Shown here: piece by piece, positions 21,472 through 33,999 of the stretch
Numbering within the stretch: position 1 is the first letter of the stretch
How the letters are laid out: every line of letters begins with the position of its first letter
Assembly (NCBI RefSeq): GCF_000143415.4
Contig: NW_003314279.1
Coordinates: 434,130-498,129, forward strand
Direction: 5' to 3'
DNA: 64,000 bases
Origin: Selaginella moellendorffii
Lineage: Eukaryota; Streptophyta; Lycopodiopsida; Selaginellales; Selaginellaceae
Notes under the pieces: model-generated
Database searches by the model: none
What the model saw: the letters and a program-made list of their open reading frames with translations, nothing else
What the model was told of the DNA's origin: nothing
Translations under genes and position numbers: made by a program

Positions 21472-22967
21472 ATATCTAGATAATGCAAAAGCTAGATTTA
21501 AACCAAAATCCCAAATTCTAGAACTCTTCAAGGACAATCAAATATGCCCTTCATTTCCACTAATATGAATGTATGGAATATGGAAAGAGAATTAAGAAAT
21601 GTGCATATCAATTAACCCAAAAACTGTAGTTTATATATGGGAGCAAATGGTTCGGATTAAAACCAATCTGATGCTACCAAAATCCCACTATGCTAATATT
21701 AGTATACGATATAATAATTATATGCTTGGACCTCACATATTTAAATTAGGACATCACACTTAAACAAGAAACAAGAGGCACTTGTGAGAGCAATCGAAAT
21801 ACCATGCTTACATTAATGCTGCAATTAAATAAATCTTTGAGTTGTGAGAAAACATTAAATGAGAGGCAAATGGAGTGCCACAAAGGAGTAGAGAAATAGT
21901 CATAATCAAGAGATCATAAATTTAAGCTCAATGATACAAGAATGGAAAAAAAAACCTTTGAATTATTATTTAAGATGATGTGGCATTAGTCTTGGGTGGC
22001 AAAGTGAAGTGTGTCATGCCCATGCATATATGCATATCAAATATTATCTACACAATGACATTTCAATTGCTTATATAACAATCAAAAAGTGATTATATGC
22101 ATAATATTTCTGCATACCAACTCCCCATGCACAATCATATTTGTTGCTATAGTTGGTCTAATTATAAGAAACTTTTACATGAAAAAGGACAAGAAGCTTA
22201 GTTTTATTTAAGAGAAAACAAATTCCACAAAAAGTTATTCTTTACAGCTATTTTATCTAGGGCACTTTTAAATGATCCAGCTCTGTCGACCTAGTATGAC
22301 CAATCATGTCTCTACAAGTACAACATGATCTCTGTGGCCCGAGGACAAACAGGATTGAGGATGCTCAAGACCAGCTTGAGGGCAGCCTAGGGAAACGCTG
22401 CTCCTTGTTGTATATGCCAATTGATCCTCTATCCTTGGATCTCCACTTATCAGTGTGCCTCATTTAAAACCACAAGATCAATCTAAATACAATTATGCTA
22501 GTATATACTTTGAGTGATTAAGAAATATTTATAGTTTAAACACAAGCCTTAATAAAAAGGCAAACATGTATACAAAATTTAGCAATTAGGACATCAAACT
22601 TGTGCCAGTCACTTTGAAGAAGAGCATACTTTTTAGTCTCTGGCTTGAAAGAAAATCCTGCTTGTAGTTGGTGACTTGGTAAAGCAATCCTCACTATGGA
22701 CTAATCACAATGATGTGTTTTAGCAGTGTAAACTGTAAGCTCAGTTTTGCTGTAGAAGTGCCATTCATTACGTGCGAACAAGAGTAAATGGTCTGCATAT
22801 AAGAGATGTAAAGAAATAGAGTGAGGAAATACTAATCCCAAATTTTAAACCTGCAAACAACTTTTACCCAATCATAACGGCCGCCATTGGCCAGATCCGG
22901 GGGCAAGAAGATAAATAGATACCAATCTGTTACATAATACAAGTATATCTTGACAAGAGAGGGCAAT
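21472..22967. other. AT-rich intergenic, no feature seen
   Basis: No coding region, repeat or RNA gene was recognised. It contains the 3' flank of the HSP20-like gene at its right end. Confidence 0.6.
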
Positions 22968-24873
22968 TTACACTACGGCCGTTGTACTCTTGGGAACTCG
23001 AATGGTAAGCAAACCGTTCCGGAAAGACGCTCTAGCCTGCTTCATGTCAGCACGCAAGGGAAACCTAAACTTCCTTTGCTGGAAGACGTTGTCGCTGGTC
23101 TTAATGATGAGTTCCGGCCCTATATTATCCACAATAACTTCCTCTCGCGACATGCCTGCACAGTCGCAAAGCCAAAAGCTATTGAGAAAGCGTGAAAGTT
23201 TTCATACCTGGAATTTCGACACGAAGGATGTGGTGATGCTCATCATCTACCGAAGTTGCCTTTATGGGTTTGTTCTTGGCTACAGCAGAAAAGTAAAACA
23301 GGAAATGAGTAGAGGCAACAAAAAAAAAAGAAAAAAAAAAGAGAGAAAAACACGATACTCTTGTCCAACTTGGTCTCGTCAAGGTCCTCAATTGGTAATG
23401 TCAGAGCTGTCCCTTCGAGCTCACCGTCCCCCTGAGGCTTAACGCTGGCTGAGTCCACAATCACTTCCTCTCGCAACAGGGCTGCACGGTCGCAAAGCCA
23501 AGAACTATTAAGAAAGTGTGAAAGTTTTCAGGGACATACCTGGAACTTCGTGGTGATGCTCGTCATCTACTTTATTCTTGGCTACAGAAGAAAAGAAACA
23601 GGAAATTAGAGGCAAAAAGAACAAAAAAAGATCCATACTCTTGTCTAGCTTGGTCTCGTCAAAGTCCTCAACTGGCAATGCCGGCACTGTCCCTTCGAGT
23701 ACAGCGTCCCCCTTGGGAAGGCGAATGGTGAGAATCTCATCCTGGAGATTAACTATTGCACCGTCGACATTAGCGTAAGGAGGAACGGCAAGCCTCTCGG
23801 GGCGGAACACGTCCTTCTCCGTGGTAACAAGCACACCCGGTCCATCTTTTGCAACATTCACTTGCACTTGATTCAGCGACGTGAGACCTGCGCAAGAAAA
23901 AAAAGAGATGACAACGTCTCCATCCAAATGACTTACCAGGTACTTGCACATCGACAGTATAGAACTGCTGGTTCTCAAACGATGACCACAATAGCTTCCG
24001 CTCGTCATATCCTGCAAGACACAGAAAAAAGAATACAAAACTCCAGGCAGGATCAACCATACCTTTATCAATGCTCTTGAGGCAGTTTAACAGCAGCTGG
24101 TAAGCGTGTTTCTTCTCAAAGTTGTAGAGAGCGACGAGTCCCCCGTGACGAGGGAACTGCGGCAGGCCCCCGGCATCAGCCACCTTCTGCGCCAACTCGA
24201 GGCTCCTGGCACACCTCGTCAAGTACTCCCTCCAGAAGATCTTTCTTGGAACAACCGGTGTAGCATATGATTCAGAGTGCTCCTGGATCAGAACGGAGAG
24301 GTTCGTGGACTGCAGACCAAAGAACTTGGGATAACACTCAGCGCCAAACAGACGCGCCTGCTCCTGCAGCTCGTGCACGTTTGGCTCCCCAGAGAAGACT
24401 TCCTTCTCGGCTCGGCAGGCAACAGTCCGGCAAAAGTCATGCACGAGGCGAGTTTCTTCCTTTGTGCGTTGATGGATGGGGGGCTCTCCATGCAAGCGGC
24501 ACCTTGCATCCTCCGAGGCATTTTTCACAAGCTTGATCATGTGTGTATATGGGATGGGGTAGTCGCCTATGTCGTCAAGCCCGAGTGGTTTTTCAGCGGG
24601 TGGGGGGAATTCGCCGCTCACAATTTCGGTGTACTTGAGCATGTGGTCCAGGAGATGGCCCTCGAAGCAGACGGTGGTACTATCACAGTCGCCCACCGCC
24701 TTAAAGACTTGGCCGAGGACACGGTTGTTTAGGCGGAGCATCACCATCCACAGAAACTCTCCAAACTCTCTGTAGGCATCCTCCGTCAGTGGTTTGCTCA
24801 CCTGAGAGAGCGTCTTTGCGCTTGCCGTGCGGATGCCGCTCCTACTACTCGCGCTTATCAACCGCCTGAACAT
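22968..24873 (-). CDS. HSP20/alpha-crystallin-domain protein with novel N-terminal domain, likely organellar
   Basis: Seven exons (minus order): 24063-24873, 23937-24011, 23639-23887, 23540-23581, 23359-23481, 23208-23279, 22968-23155; 1560 nt, 519 aa. The N-terminus (MFRRLISASSRSGIR) is Arg/Ser-rich without acids, like a mitochondrial presequence. Residues ~20-270 form a domain I do not recognise. A first alpha-crystallin-like segment follows (about 275-385, ending in EILTIRLPKG). Next is a partial repeat (DDEHHHEVP...REEVIVD). The last segment is a better alpha-crystallin domain (HHHILRVEIPGMSREEVIVD ... FRNGLLTIRVPKS). All six introns are phase 1, so the internal exons are symmetric and could duplicate without shifting the frame. 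Small HSPs bind unfolding proteins, but the role of this multidomain form is unknown. Confidence 0.8.
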
Positions 24874-25262
24874 TCTCTAGGGCCCTAGGGTTTTCTACAA
24901 GAATCGCCGAACATTTTGAGGTCGCAGGATCTGGCCAATGACAGCCGTCGGATGAGGGTTTTGAAATGTTAAGATCGAACAATAGACGGCACTGGGAGCT
25001 GCATTGATCGACAGCAAGTGAGAGCTCTTCTCCTCTCATATCTGGGGATCCGATTGGCAGAGGAGGATAATGTGGACATTCCTCTAGATCGCCTCGTGCT
25101 CAGTGTTTTTTGGAAAAAGTTTGTGTCCCTCTGGAAACTCAGGGTTCTCAGAGCTGGATGCTTTCCTTCTTGTGCATGGCAGCACAAACCTCTAAATATA
25201 CCGCTTAATTCTTCTCTTAAGGCCTTGCCTACAAAACGAGCACGAATGGCGGAAAACTTTCT
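24874..25262. other. Intergenic, promoter of HSP20-like gene and 3' flank of SGT
   Basis: No open frame of note. The upstream region of the minus-strand gene at 24,873 meets the stop of SGT at 25,263. I saw no clear heat-shock element array. Confidence 0.5.
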
Positions 25263-27136
25263 TCACTCCTGCGAACTTTGGTTTTGATTTTGCTGCTGCT
25301 GTTGCTGCGAAGAATTTTGATTCCGCTGGGCCTGACTCGCTGGGATTCCCAGGTTTTGGATCGCCGACTGGAGCGTCTCAGCGAAATCGAACGTAGCAGT
25401 GGCCCCTGACGCAAAGTTCTCGGCTGGAAATCCTCGGACCATGTTTGCAACTTCTGGAACCAAGTTCTCCAGTCCGGCACCGCCCTGCTGGATGCCTTGC
25501 ATTACGCACTGTAGCAAGCCCGAGAGACCGTCCGGTTGGAACTCGGGAGGATTTGTCCTGGCCTCACTGCTGCCGTCTCTCCGGGCCTCTCTTTCGTGAT
25601 CTTGTGGATGTTGTTCTTGTGTCTGTTCTTCGGCCGTGGCGCCACTGGCCGCCTGTGCGTCCGAGTTTCTTGCTGGCGACGAGTTTTCGCTATCACTTGT
25701 CTCGAATTGTGCAGTCACATTTACAACACATGCACCGGGCTGAAGAAGAAAAAATACGATTTGTTAGGCCACGATTAACAAGAACAGAGGTTCTCTCCCT
25801 TACCTCTTGATATTGGCTGCTTCCACGAAGCGCTTCAACAAGCTTTTGTCTCGCACTCTGAGATCAAATAATTTACACGAGATCGACCATCGTAGCAACG
25901 TACCTGAAGGTTATCACTTGCAGACGTGTTTGAGGGATCCACTTCTAAAGCTGGAGGAAACGAAAACAAGTTAGCACGATATGTAATCGGTTCTGTCGAG
26001 CTACCTTTAGTGAACCACTCAACTGCGTCAAGGTATCGTCCTTGAGAGTAATGGACAAGACCCAAGCGACTGTAAGCCTTGCTATATCGAGGATTTATCT
26101 CTATGGCCTTGTGGCAATCCGTAATAGCAGCGCCATGGTTTCCAGCTTGCGTGTGAGCAGCTGCTCTATAAAAACGAATAGAAAGGCTATACAAAAGTTG
26201 ATCACGACTTGATACCTGTTCGCAAAATATATCGCATTGTTGCTGGATAGTGAAATCGCTAGAGTATACAGTTCAATAGCCTCAACATAACGATGACTGG
26301 CCATTGATCCGTTGCCTGTATCATGAGCAAAACTCGGTTGTTCGGTCACACGTAAGTTATTTCTTTACCTTGAGCTTTGAAAGCTTCAGCAAGCAGCTCA
26401 GACTCATCCTTACCCTTGTATGCCTGCAAAGAAACAAACAAGAACTTTCGAATTATCACCTCACACAGAAAAAGTAAAAGCATAGATACATTTATAGACT
26501 TTGAGATGGAAAGAAAAGCAACAAGAACCGCGGCAAACCTTGACAATAAATATTAGAGGTGCATGCCTTTAAAGTCTCTTGGAATGTAGATTCAGCTTGA
26601 GGTACACGGTTCTCGCTGGTGCCAGAGGAAAAAAATCCGGCACTCTCAAGACCTTCGACAAATTGCCGGTACACATTTTGAGAATCAAGCTCTGCATTAT
26701 AGTAGAAAAGAAAAAAAAGAGATAAATGAAGATCGAAAGTTTGCACTCACCAGGAGTACTCGATTTCTTCAAGTCCGATTTCTGCCAAAGAGAGAGACTT
26801 TCAGCAACAAAAATGGAAAAAAGAAACTAGTAGCTTACTTCATGAGAGTGTGTCGACTGCGTAATAACGTCAACAAGCGAGACCTTCGATAATTTCTCAC
26901 TGCCGCTGCGCAGGTCGAAAATCTCCGTCAAGCACTGCGCAGCAACCTCCAGCCCTTCGGAATCCACGCCATCGACAACTTCCACTGCAAGAGCCAAGAA
27001 TTTCGAACAGATCGATCGATCGCGCTTGATCACAGCTCCCTCGCCGCTCACCTGAGCGCAAGAAATCGAGGAAGGATGCCACAATCCGCCTGGCTGCGAC
27101 CGAATCACTCCGGAGACGCACCTGATCCTCCGCCAT
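25263..27136 (-). CDS. SGT: Small glutamine-rich TPR co-chaperone (SGT/SGTA homologue)
   Basis: Ten exons (minus order): 27052-27136, 26839-26984, 26751-26781, 26567-26691, 26369-26423, 26216-26315, 26005-26165, 25904-25950, 25804-25857, 25263-25739; 1281 nt, 426 aa. An N-terminal SGTA-type dimerisation region (SVAARRIVASFLDFLRSG to about residue 120) is followed by three TPRs (about 148-255). These include AIELYTLAIS, AITDCHKAIEINPRYSKAYS and RLGLVHYSQGRYLDAVEWF. The C-terminus is Asn/Gln-rich. SGT proteins bind Hsp70/Hsp90 tails and hydrophobic clients in the cytosol, including tail-anchored proteins. The intron at 26,424-26,566 is 143 nt, longer than its neighbours. It needs a GC donor (AAAG|GCATGC) to keep frame. 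The 5' end faces the NRPD1-like gene. Confidence 0.93.
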
Positions 27137-27313
27137 AACCCACAAACCTAAACGACAATGAGCGGGATCGACGGCGAGGATACTGCCAGGTGGGCGCCAT
27201 CGCACCGTCGGAATCGTAGTGCCAAAGGTTTAGGGTCCGGACACTTTGTTATCGAATGGATCATTGTGGAGGAATTTCCCTGGGAAAATGTGCGTCGCAT
27301 TAATCCCTAATCC
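27137..27313. promoter_or_regulatory. Shared 177-bp divergent promoter of SGT and NRPD1-like
   Basis: The start codons of the two genes are 177 bp apart on opposite strands, so both 5' leaders and core promoters must fit here. No clear TATA box is visible in either direction, as is common for housekeeping genes. Confidence 0.6.
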
Positions 27314-30300
27314 ATGGCTTCCAGCAAGAGGAGGAGCAGCCATCGCGATCGCGCATTGGAAGAGGCGACGGGTACGCTCATCGCTCTCGACTTCCGGCCG
27401 CTCACATCGGAGGAGATTGTAAGTTTGATGGATTGATGGATCGATTAGTCGTAGCAGAACAGCCTTCACTGCATAGGACCCGATCGACGAGCTGGAAATA
27501 TTTCTTCCGGTCGCTAACGGCGACCGCGGTCGCTTTCGTTTCTTGATGTGTGTGCGCAGATCCGTGCCTCCGTGTACGAGGTCAAGACGGTCCGAGCCTT
27601 GCAAAACAATCGATTCGGGCTTCCAAACTTGAGCGATTGCTGTACTTCTTGCGGTGCCAAGCGAACGGATGCGTCCAATAGCGCTTGCCCCGGTAAGAAC
27701 TCCACGGACAAAATCTCAGGGGAGTGAATGTGGATTGTTGTTTGAAACTTTTGCAGGCCATTCTGGTCACATTGAGCTGCCGGTGCTTGTTTATCACTGG
27801 GATCGCATCTCCGCTCTGGAAGCGATTTTAAATCGGGTTTGCCTCCATTGCTACAGCTTCAAGCACAAGGGCCGCAAAAAGGTCGCAAGAGAAAGCTCTT
27901 TTTTTTCTTATGCTTGTAAAGTGCCACTGATGGTTTTGCAGGAGCTTAGGACGTTAAGCAGCTTAGAGCAAGTGGCTTCTGGTGTTGATGCGCATCAAGC
28001 AGACATTGGAGCGGTCCCAAATGGCGCTCGGGTACGTTTTGTTTTTGTCTTGTTTTCTTACGAGGTCGCTTTCGATGCTGTTGCAGGCTCCTGAGGCCGA
28101 GGAAAATCCTGGAAAATGCACCGTATGCAGTGTGCGTGCTTTAGTGTTTTCTAATGCTCTTACTTTGTGAGTCACTCATGTTGCTTTGCCAGGGGCCAGC
28201 AGCGGCCGTGAAGAAAATTTTCAAGAAAGTGGGAACTGCTAATGTCCCAGCCCTCTTGCTGGAAATAGACGGCAAAGTTCGCCGCGAGGACATACCTCCG
28301 GGCTTTCAAAGTCTGATACTGAAAGACGAGATGACACCACAATGGAGGTCGAAGATGCTCGACCCGAATCAGGTAATCATTTACAAAAAATCAGCTTCAA
28401 CGTAGCTAATGACTGATTGATAGGTCCTAAGAATTTTGAAATGCCTACCGCAAGAGACCATTGACAAACTTCGAGATGAAAAGTTACCTTCGATACCAGC
28501 AGAAGATTATTTTATAAAATCCTTGCCCGTGCCTCCAAACTGGATGCGCTACAGTACGAATGAGTTCTATTTCCAGGTAACTCTTCTTATGAATTTAAAA
28601 TGACTGATTCTGATATTTCCGTGCAGGACAAGACAACAAAAAACCTGAAGCACCTGCTTACGAAAATCAAGTCCATTGTGTACACCCGTGATGAGGACAA
28701 AATATCTCTATTAACTGAACAAAAAGTCATGGAGATTCAAGCTGCTGCAACACAGTGCATTCGTGCAAATCCAGTAAGCTTCTCTTTTCTCCCAAGCTAA
28801 TCTTACCTTTTCTGCATGAATTAGCTGTACGGCAACGTTTCAGACGAGGATCCCCGGTATGGCAACGTGTCAGATGAAAGCAAGCCTTTGTCCGGGTTGC
28901 ATTTTCTTCGAAGTCTAACAGGCAAATACTGTGGGTCTTCTGCTCGAGCCGTGGTGATTGGTGATCCTGCTCTTAAGCTCGAGGAAATTGGAATTTCTGC
29001 TAGAATTGCCGCTGGTTTGGTTGTTCTGGAGACGGTCACAAGTTCCAACATAATCTTTCTGCAAAGCTACGCTTACAACAATCCCGGCCTTAAAGTAGTC
29101 AGAGGTGGTGAAGTATGCACAGCTAGAAGCTGCAAAAAGTTACAGGTAGGAGACGTTATACACAGGAGCTTGAAAGACGGGGATCAAGTTTTTGTTAACA
29201 GGCCACCGACGTTTCACAAGCATGCTTTGATAGGCCTCAAGTCGAAAGTCATCCGCAACAATGTTTTTGCTGTGAACCCGCTCATCTGTCCTCCTCTGTT
29301 TGCCGACTTCGATGGAGATACGTTGGCTTTATACTTGCCACAATCACTCCAAGTGAGAGCGGAGGTCGCAGAGTTGGTGGCACTTCCAAAACAATTGGTT
29401 TCGTCTCAAGGTGGGCAATCTATTATCGGGCTGACACAGGATGCACTTCTAGGGGCACACCTTATGACACGCAAGAATGTCTTTTTAGATAAACTTGACA
29501 TGGACCAGCTGCGGATGTGGTGTCCCTCAGCAGAAGTTCCTGTTCCGGCAATTGTTAAATCACCGAGAAAGAGTCCATTGTGGACCGGCCAACAACTCTT
29601 TCAGATGACATTGCCAACGACTTTCGATTGGGAAAGCGACGATGGCGGGCTCATTATTCGACAGGGTGAGATTTTGAGAACGTCTGATAAGTCTTCGGCA
29701 TGGCTTGGCAAGGATGGCCTGATGACTACCATTTGCAGAAGATATGGCCCCGATAGAGCTTTGGAGCACCTAGATATAGCTCAGGGAATTGCCGTGGACT
29801 GGATATCGGAAAGAGGATTCAGTGTTGGTTTATGTGACTTCTACATGGCTGCTGACGCGGTATCTAGAAGGAAGCTCGAGGAAGAAACTTTGTGTGCCGT
29901 GGAGGAAGCAAAGATCTCGTCTTTGGCACATCAGATTGTCTCCGACCCGCGCTTTCAAGTTAACAGTGTCAGCAGACCACGGTGCAACAGCTGGAACGAG
30001 CGCGTGCAGCCAGTTACGTCCGTTAACGAAGCGACACAGCAAGCTGCGATCTCTGCTTTCCAGTCCACCATGAAAGCTTTTGAGAGGACTATAGAGGAGC
30101 ATGTCCGCGAGAACAGCAGGGAGAATTCGCTGCTCAGGATGGTCGAAGCAAACAGCAAGGGTTCTTTTTCGAAAATGATGCAACAAGGGGGTTGCCTGGG
30201 GCTGCAGCTACGTCAAGGCGAGTTTGTATACCACCGTGTCAAGTCACTATTCCCTCGAGCTGTTGAGAACGAGTCAAGGGGCTACCTCACTTCTTCCGAG

Positions 30301-32775
30301 CTATGGAAATCAATGGGCCTGGTGGAAAGCTCCTTTCTTGACGGCCTGGACCCGCGCGAGTTTTTCATCCATTCTCTTTCTTCGAGGAAAGGAAATGATG
30401 GCAGCCAGCAGCGGTGCGCGTCGTTCTTCAGATTTCTTATGAGCTATATGAAGGACATTCGCGTCGAGTATGACAACACTATCAGGTCCACGCACGGGGG
30501 TCATATTTTTCAGTTTTCTTATGGAGCTACTGCTGAACCAGGAGAACCAGTGGGACTTTTAGCTGGGACTGCGGTCATAGAACCTGTTTACGATCAGGTG
30601 ATGAGTTCGTCACCACAGGCTTCTACGATGCTGAAAACACTGCAGGTTAGCTTCTGTTGCTTTTCTCCTTGGTGTGTGCGTGACTTCTATTTTCCAAACT
30701 TTCCAGAACATACTGTTCTCAAATTCGTTCAAAGACATCGATCGGTGTGTCACTCTTAAACTTCAGAAGCTTCCGGTTCAACCGGAGTGGATAGCATTGC
30801 AAGTGCAAGATTTTCTAAAGCCGGTCACTATTGGGATGCTGGCTTCCAAGATTTGGATTGAGTAAGCTAGCTTCTGTAAATTATTGTTCTTACTGTCACG
30901 CTTTTGCAGATACAGTCCCTGCAGCGAAGTTGGCGGGCAGAAGAAAAGAGTGCCATGGATTGGGTGCTTCCAGTTGCGAGCGGTTAATTTCCTCATATCT
31001 ATTATTCTTTTCCTTAACAATGTGTTACATTTTCAGGAAGCAATGGAAAGGTGCAGTTTGAACATTGACACAATTGTGTGTCACCTTCGCAAGCTGCTCC
31101 CAACTAGCTTAGATGATCCGGATGCTTTTATTCAAGGGCTACATTTCTTTTCGAGGTAAGGATTTTCTTACGAGATATAGTTTACTTATAGATAAGTTTA
31201 GGGATGTTGAAGTGTTATGCTTCTTCCCAATCACTTCTTCTGTGAGCAACTATGATAGCAAGCAGATACACAAGCACATGATAGGAACAATGTTTGGAAA
31301 TTTGCTTCAAGTTGTCGTGAAAGGTAGATTAGTGTTATAACGTCTTCTAAGTTGAGATGGTATTGGTTTCAGGATGTCCACGAGGAATAGAGTTTGTAAA
31401 TGTAAAATGGGAAGACGAGCTATGCATCGAAGTTGCTTTCTTGTCAAGAACCCGAGGCGTTCCATGGACTCATGCATTAGAGGCGTGCGGTTCGATTTCA
31501 CATTTGGTGGACTGGCAAAAGTCTACCCCACTCAGCATACAAGAAGTGCACGTCGCTTTTGGAATTGAGGCAGCATACCAGTACTTATTGGAGGTAATGA
31601 GCTCAAAAGTTTGGATATAGCATTGATTATTTTGGCTTTGTGCAGAAACTAAAAGAATTTACGAAAGGTTGTGAGCGGATTATAAACATAGAGCATCTGA
31701 TACTCATAGCAGATGTCGCTTGCCATTCAGGTTCTGTGAATGGTTTTATAGCTGGTGTGCTAAGAAAACCGTGGAAGAATATCGATGCTAATGAAAGCGG
31801 ATATGAGGCATTTGTAAAGAATTTGTCCGGCTGTTCACCCTTGGCTTTTGCAATGGGAAAAGTAAGTAGTTCTCCTGAAAAGAATTTTTTATGTCTTGTT
31901 ATCAAAACCTTTCTTGATCTAGTCCCCAGGAGGTGTGTTTGAAGCTGCTGCGATGAATCGAGAGGTGGATTATTTGGCTGGTGCAAATGAATTGGCATTT
32001 TGTGGCAAGAGTCCCAGTCTTGGAACAGGAGCCAACATTGAGCTTTTCTTCAAAGAGGTGACTGGCATTGACAAAATCTCAATATTAACATGCATTTACA
32101 GGATAAGGGACCTGTTTCACGGTTTCCAGACTTCGAATCACTAGTTTTTTCGAGAAGAGTTGTTGACGACACTGTGTCGGCCACGCTCAGCGCAAAGGAC
32201 AGAGAAATTGTCTGGGCAAGGATAGATCAACGCTCTCAAAAGCTGCATGACATATTAAGAAAAAGGTGTGTGGTTGTGTTTTGGACTAAGGAGACGATGA
32301 CTAGAATGCATGTGCTTTTAGTTTGACAGGAACTCCGGTTTCAGCAGCAAATGAAGCTGTAATCTTAGATACTTTGAAGTATCACCCAATGATGGACAGT
32401 AAAGTGGGGTGTGGTGTCAGGCATATAAGAGTAAGTTCCCGAAGTTTCCTTTTTATTTATTGGTTTTCTTGCCAGGTTGATAATCATCACAGCTTTGGCG
32501 GTCGATGCTTTCATATTGTTCGACTGGATGGAAGTGTAGAGGACTTTTCTTATCACAAGTGCCTGCTAGAAAGAATCAAGGGCAATACGGTCTTGGTTCA
32601 AAGGTACAAGAAGAAGTTTATGGGAGGAAAGAATGGACGCAAGGAGGAGGTTCCAGTCGAGATTTTCTCACAGAAAAACGACACAGGTCTCAAGTCTTTT
32701 TTACAACCAAAAGTGAATGAAGAGGAGGGGTTTATGGATGTTATTGGCAAGCTCTGTTCTTTAAAAATATCTTGA
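27314..32775 (+). CDS. NRPD1: Largest subunit of RNA polymerase IV (NRPD1-like)
   Basis: Nineteen exons: 27314-27418, 27560-27692, 27757-27881, 27942-28031, 28087-28131, 28193-28372, 28424-28576, 28627-28773, 28825-30645, 30707-30861, 30910-30982, 31037-31155, 31202-31323, 31373-31593, 31646-31861, 31923-32057, 32102-32265, 32322-32430, 32476-32775; 4413 nt, 1470 aa. Pol IV makes the precursor RNAs for 24-nt siRNA-directed DNA methylation. An N-terminal zinc region has CCTSCGAK...CPGHSGHIELP and CLHCYSFK. The magnesium site is DFDGD at residues 487-491. The C-terminus is the plant DeCL-type domain (FHIVRLDGSVEDFSYHKCLL), and the protein ends soon after it. It lacks the long WG/GW tail of Pol V (NRPE1), which favours NRPD1. 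Introns are 44-141 nt. In early land plants an NRPD1/NRPE1 ancestor is possible. Confidence 0.92.
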
Positions 32776-33999
32776 AGGTAGAATGTATGACAAGAAAACC
32801 CATGGGTTTTTACTGGTAAGTCTTGCAGGAAGTCCTGCCTTTCGTCTGTGTTTTATACTTTCAGTGGAGAGACTAAGCTCCACTTAACACCACCTTTATA
32901 TTTTGATTCTAACTTTATTACATTTTAGTCCTACATTGCTTCCAGGTTGAGAATCATTTCGTCCCAGTAAAAACACTCAAAAAAACTTGAGAAATTTGTG
33001 AAAAGAGAAAAGTACAACCACAATTGATCACTTAGCAAATGTAATCAATAGAAAGTATTTTTAGTCTCTTTCTTACAAAAGTGTGTGATAATGGGACAAT
33101 TACACTTTATCTAGCACTTTAGAACCCCCATCTTGCCAATTCTAGGGTGGGTTGTGGTTGGCCAATAGAAATATAATGGCCCCAAGCTATCCCCTCCTCT
33201 CTAAGCAGACTTCATCATCTTCTCTTGTGTGGGATTCCTCTTGAGAAGCATAAGAAGCTCAACTTGATCAGTTGGTCTTCCGGCTAATAAATGAATTGGG
33301 TAGCCTTGGATTTGATTGGCCTCCTTTGCTGTAGCCACTTCTACACTTCTTCTTGTCAAAGCGGGCCACTTGGCAGATTTAGGATACTCTGGACACATGG
33401 GCAAATGTGGTGAGTTTAATTGTTCGACACACCTGGGTGGGATATGCTTTACATGCAACAAGCACCTACTGGTTAGAGATGACGCCATGGCATGCAAGAG
33501 TGGAAGAGGTAGTTTCTTGGGTGTGTGTGCTTGGTGTTGGCACTTTTGATACATCAACTGGGAGCTACATTTGTGAGCAGCAAAGCTGAGGAAGGAAGGC
33601 CAGACTTCAATAGCAGAGCAGTAGCTCGTGTATGTGTAGCTATAAACTATAGCAGGAACAGGCAAAAAAAGCCCTCAAAGATTTTCTTAAGAGGGAGAAA
33701 AGAGAAAAAGAAAAAAAAGATAAAGTAGATGAATTCATTCATTATACAAACTCTAGTTCAAAGGTAATACCATCAAAATCAGTTGAAGAGATAGAGAGAC
33801 TTATCAAAGGGTGGGGACTTTTCTAAAGCTTGCCATCATCTTTATAGCAACAACAACCACCATTACAGTCATGACCAATGGCATAACAAGCTTCAGCAAC
33901 AACAAGTCAGATGAAGTACCCCAGTTATATAACAGTTAATGACTCGGATAAGCATGTGATGATTTTTGAGAATATGAGTATAACAAAAAATGAGCAAAC
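32776..33999. other. Intergenic, with a possible decayed coding fragment
   Basis: An open frame of 154 codons on the minus strand (33,201-33,665) has no recognised motif. It sits in transposon-rich DNA, so I do not call it a gene. The rest is AT-rich with nothing identifiable. Confidence 0.4.

Noticed and set aside
33201-33665. 154-codon minus-strand frame
   Set aside because: No recognisable motif or splice context, and it lies within decayed transposon DNA.
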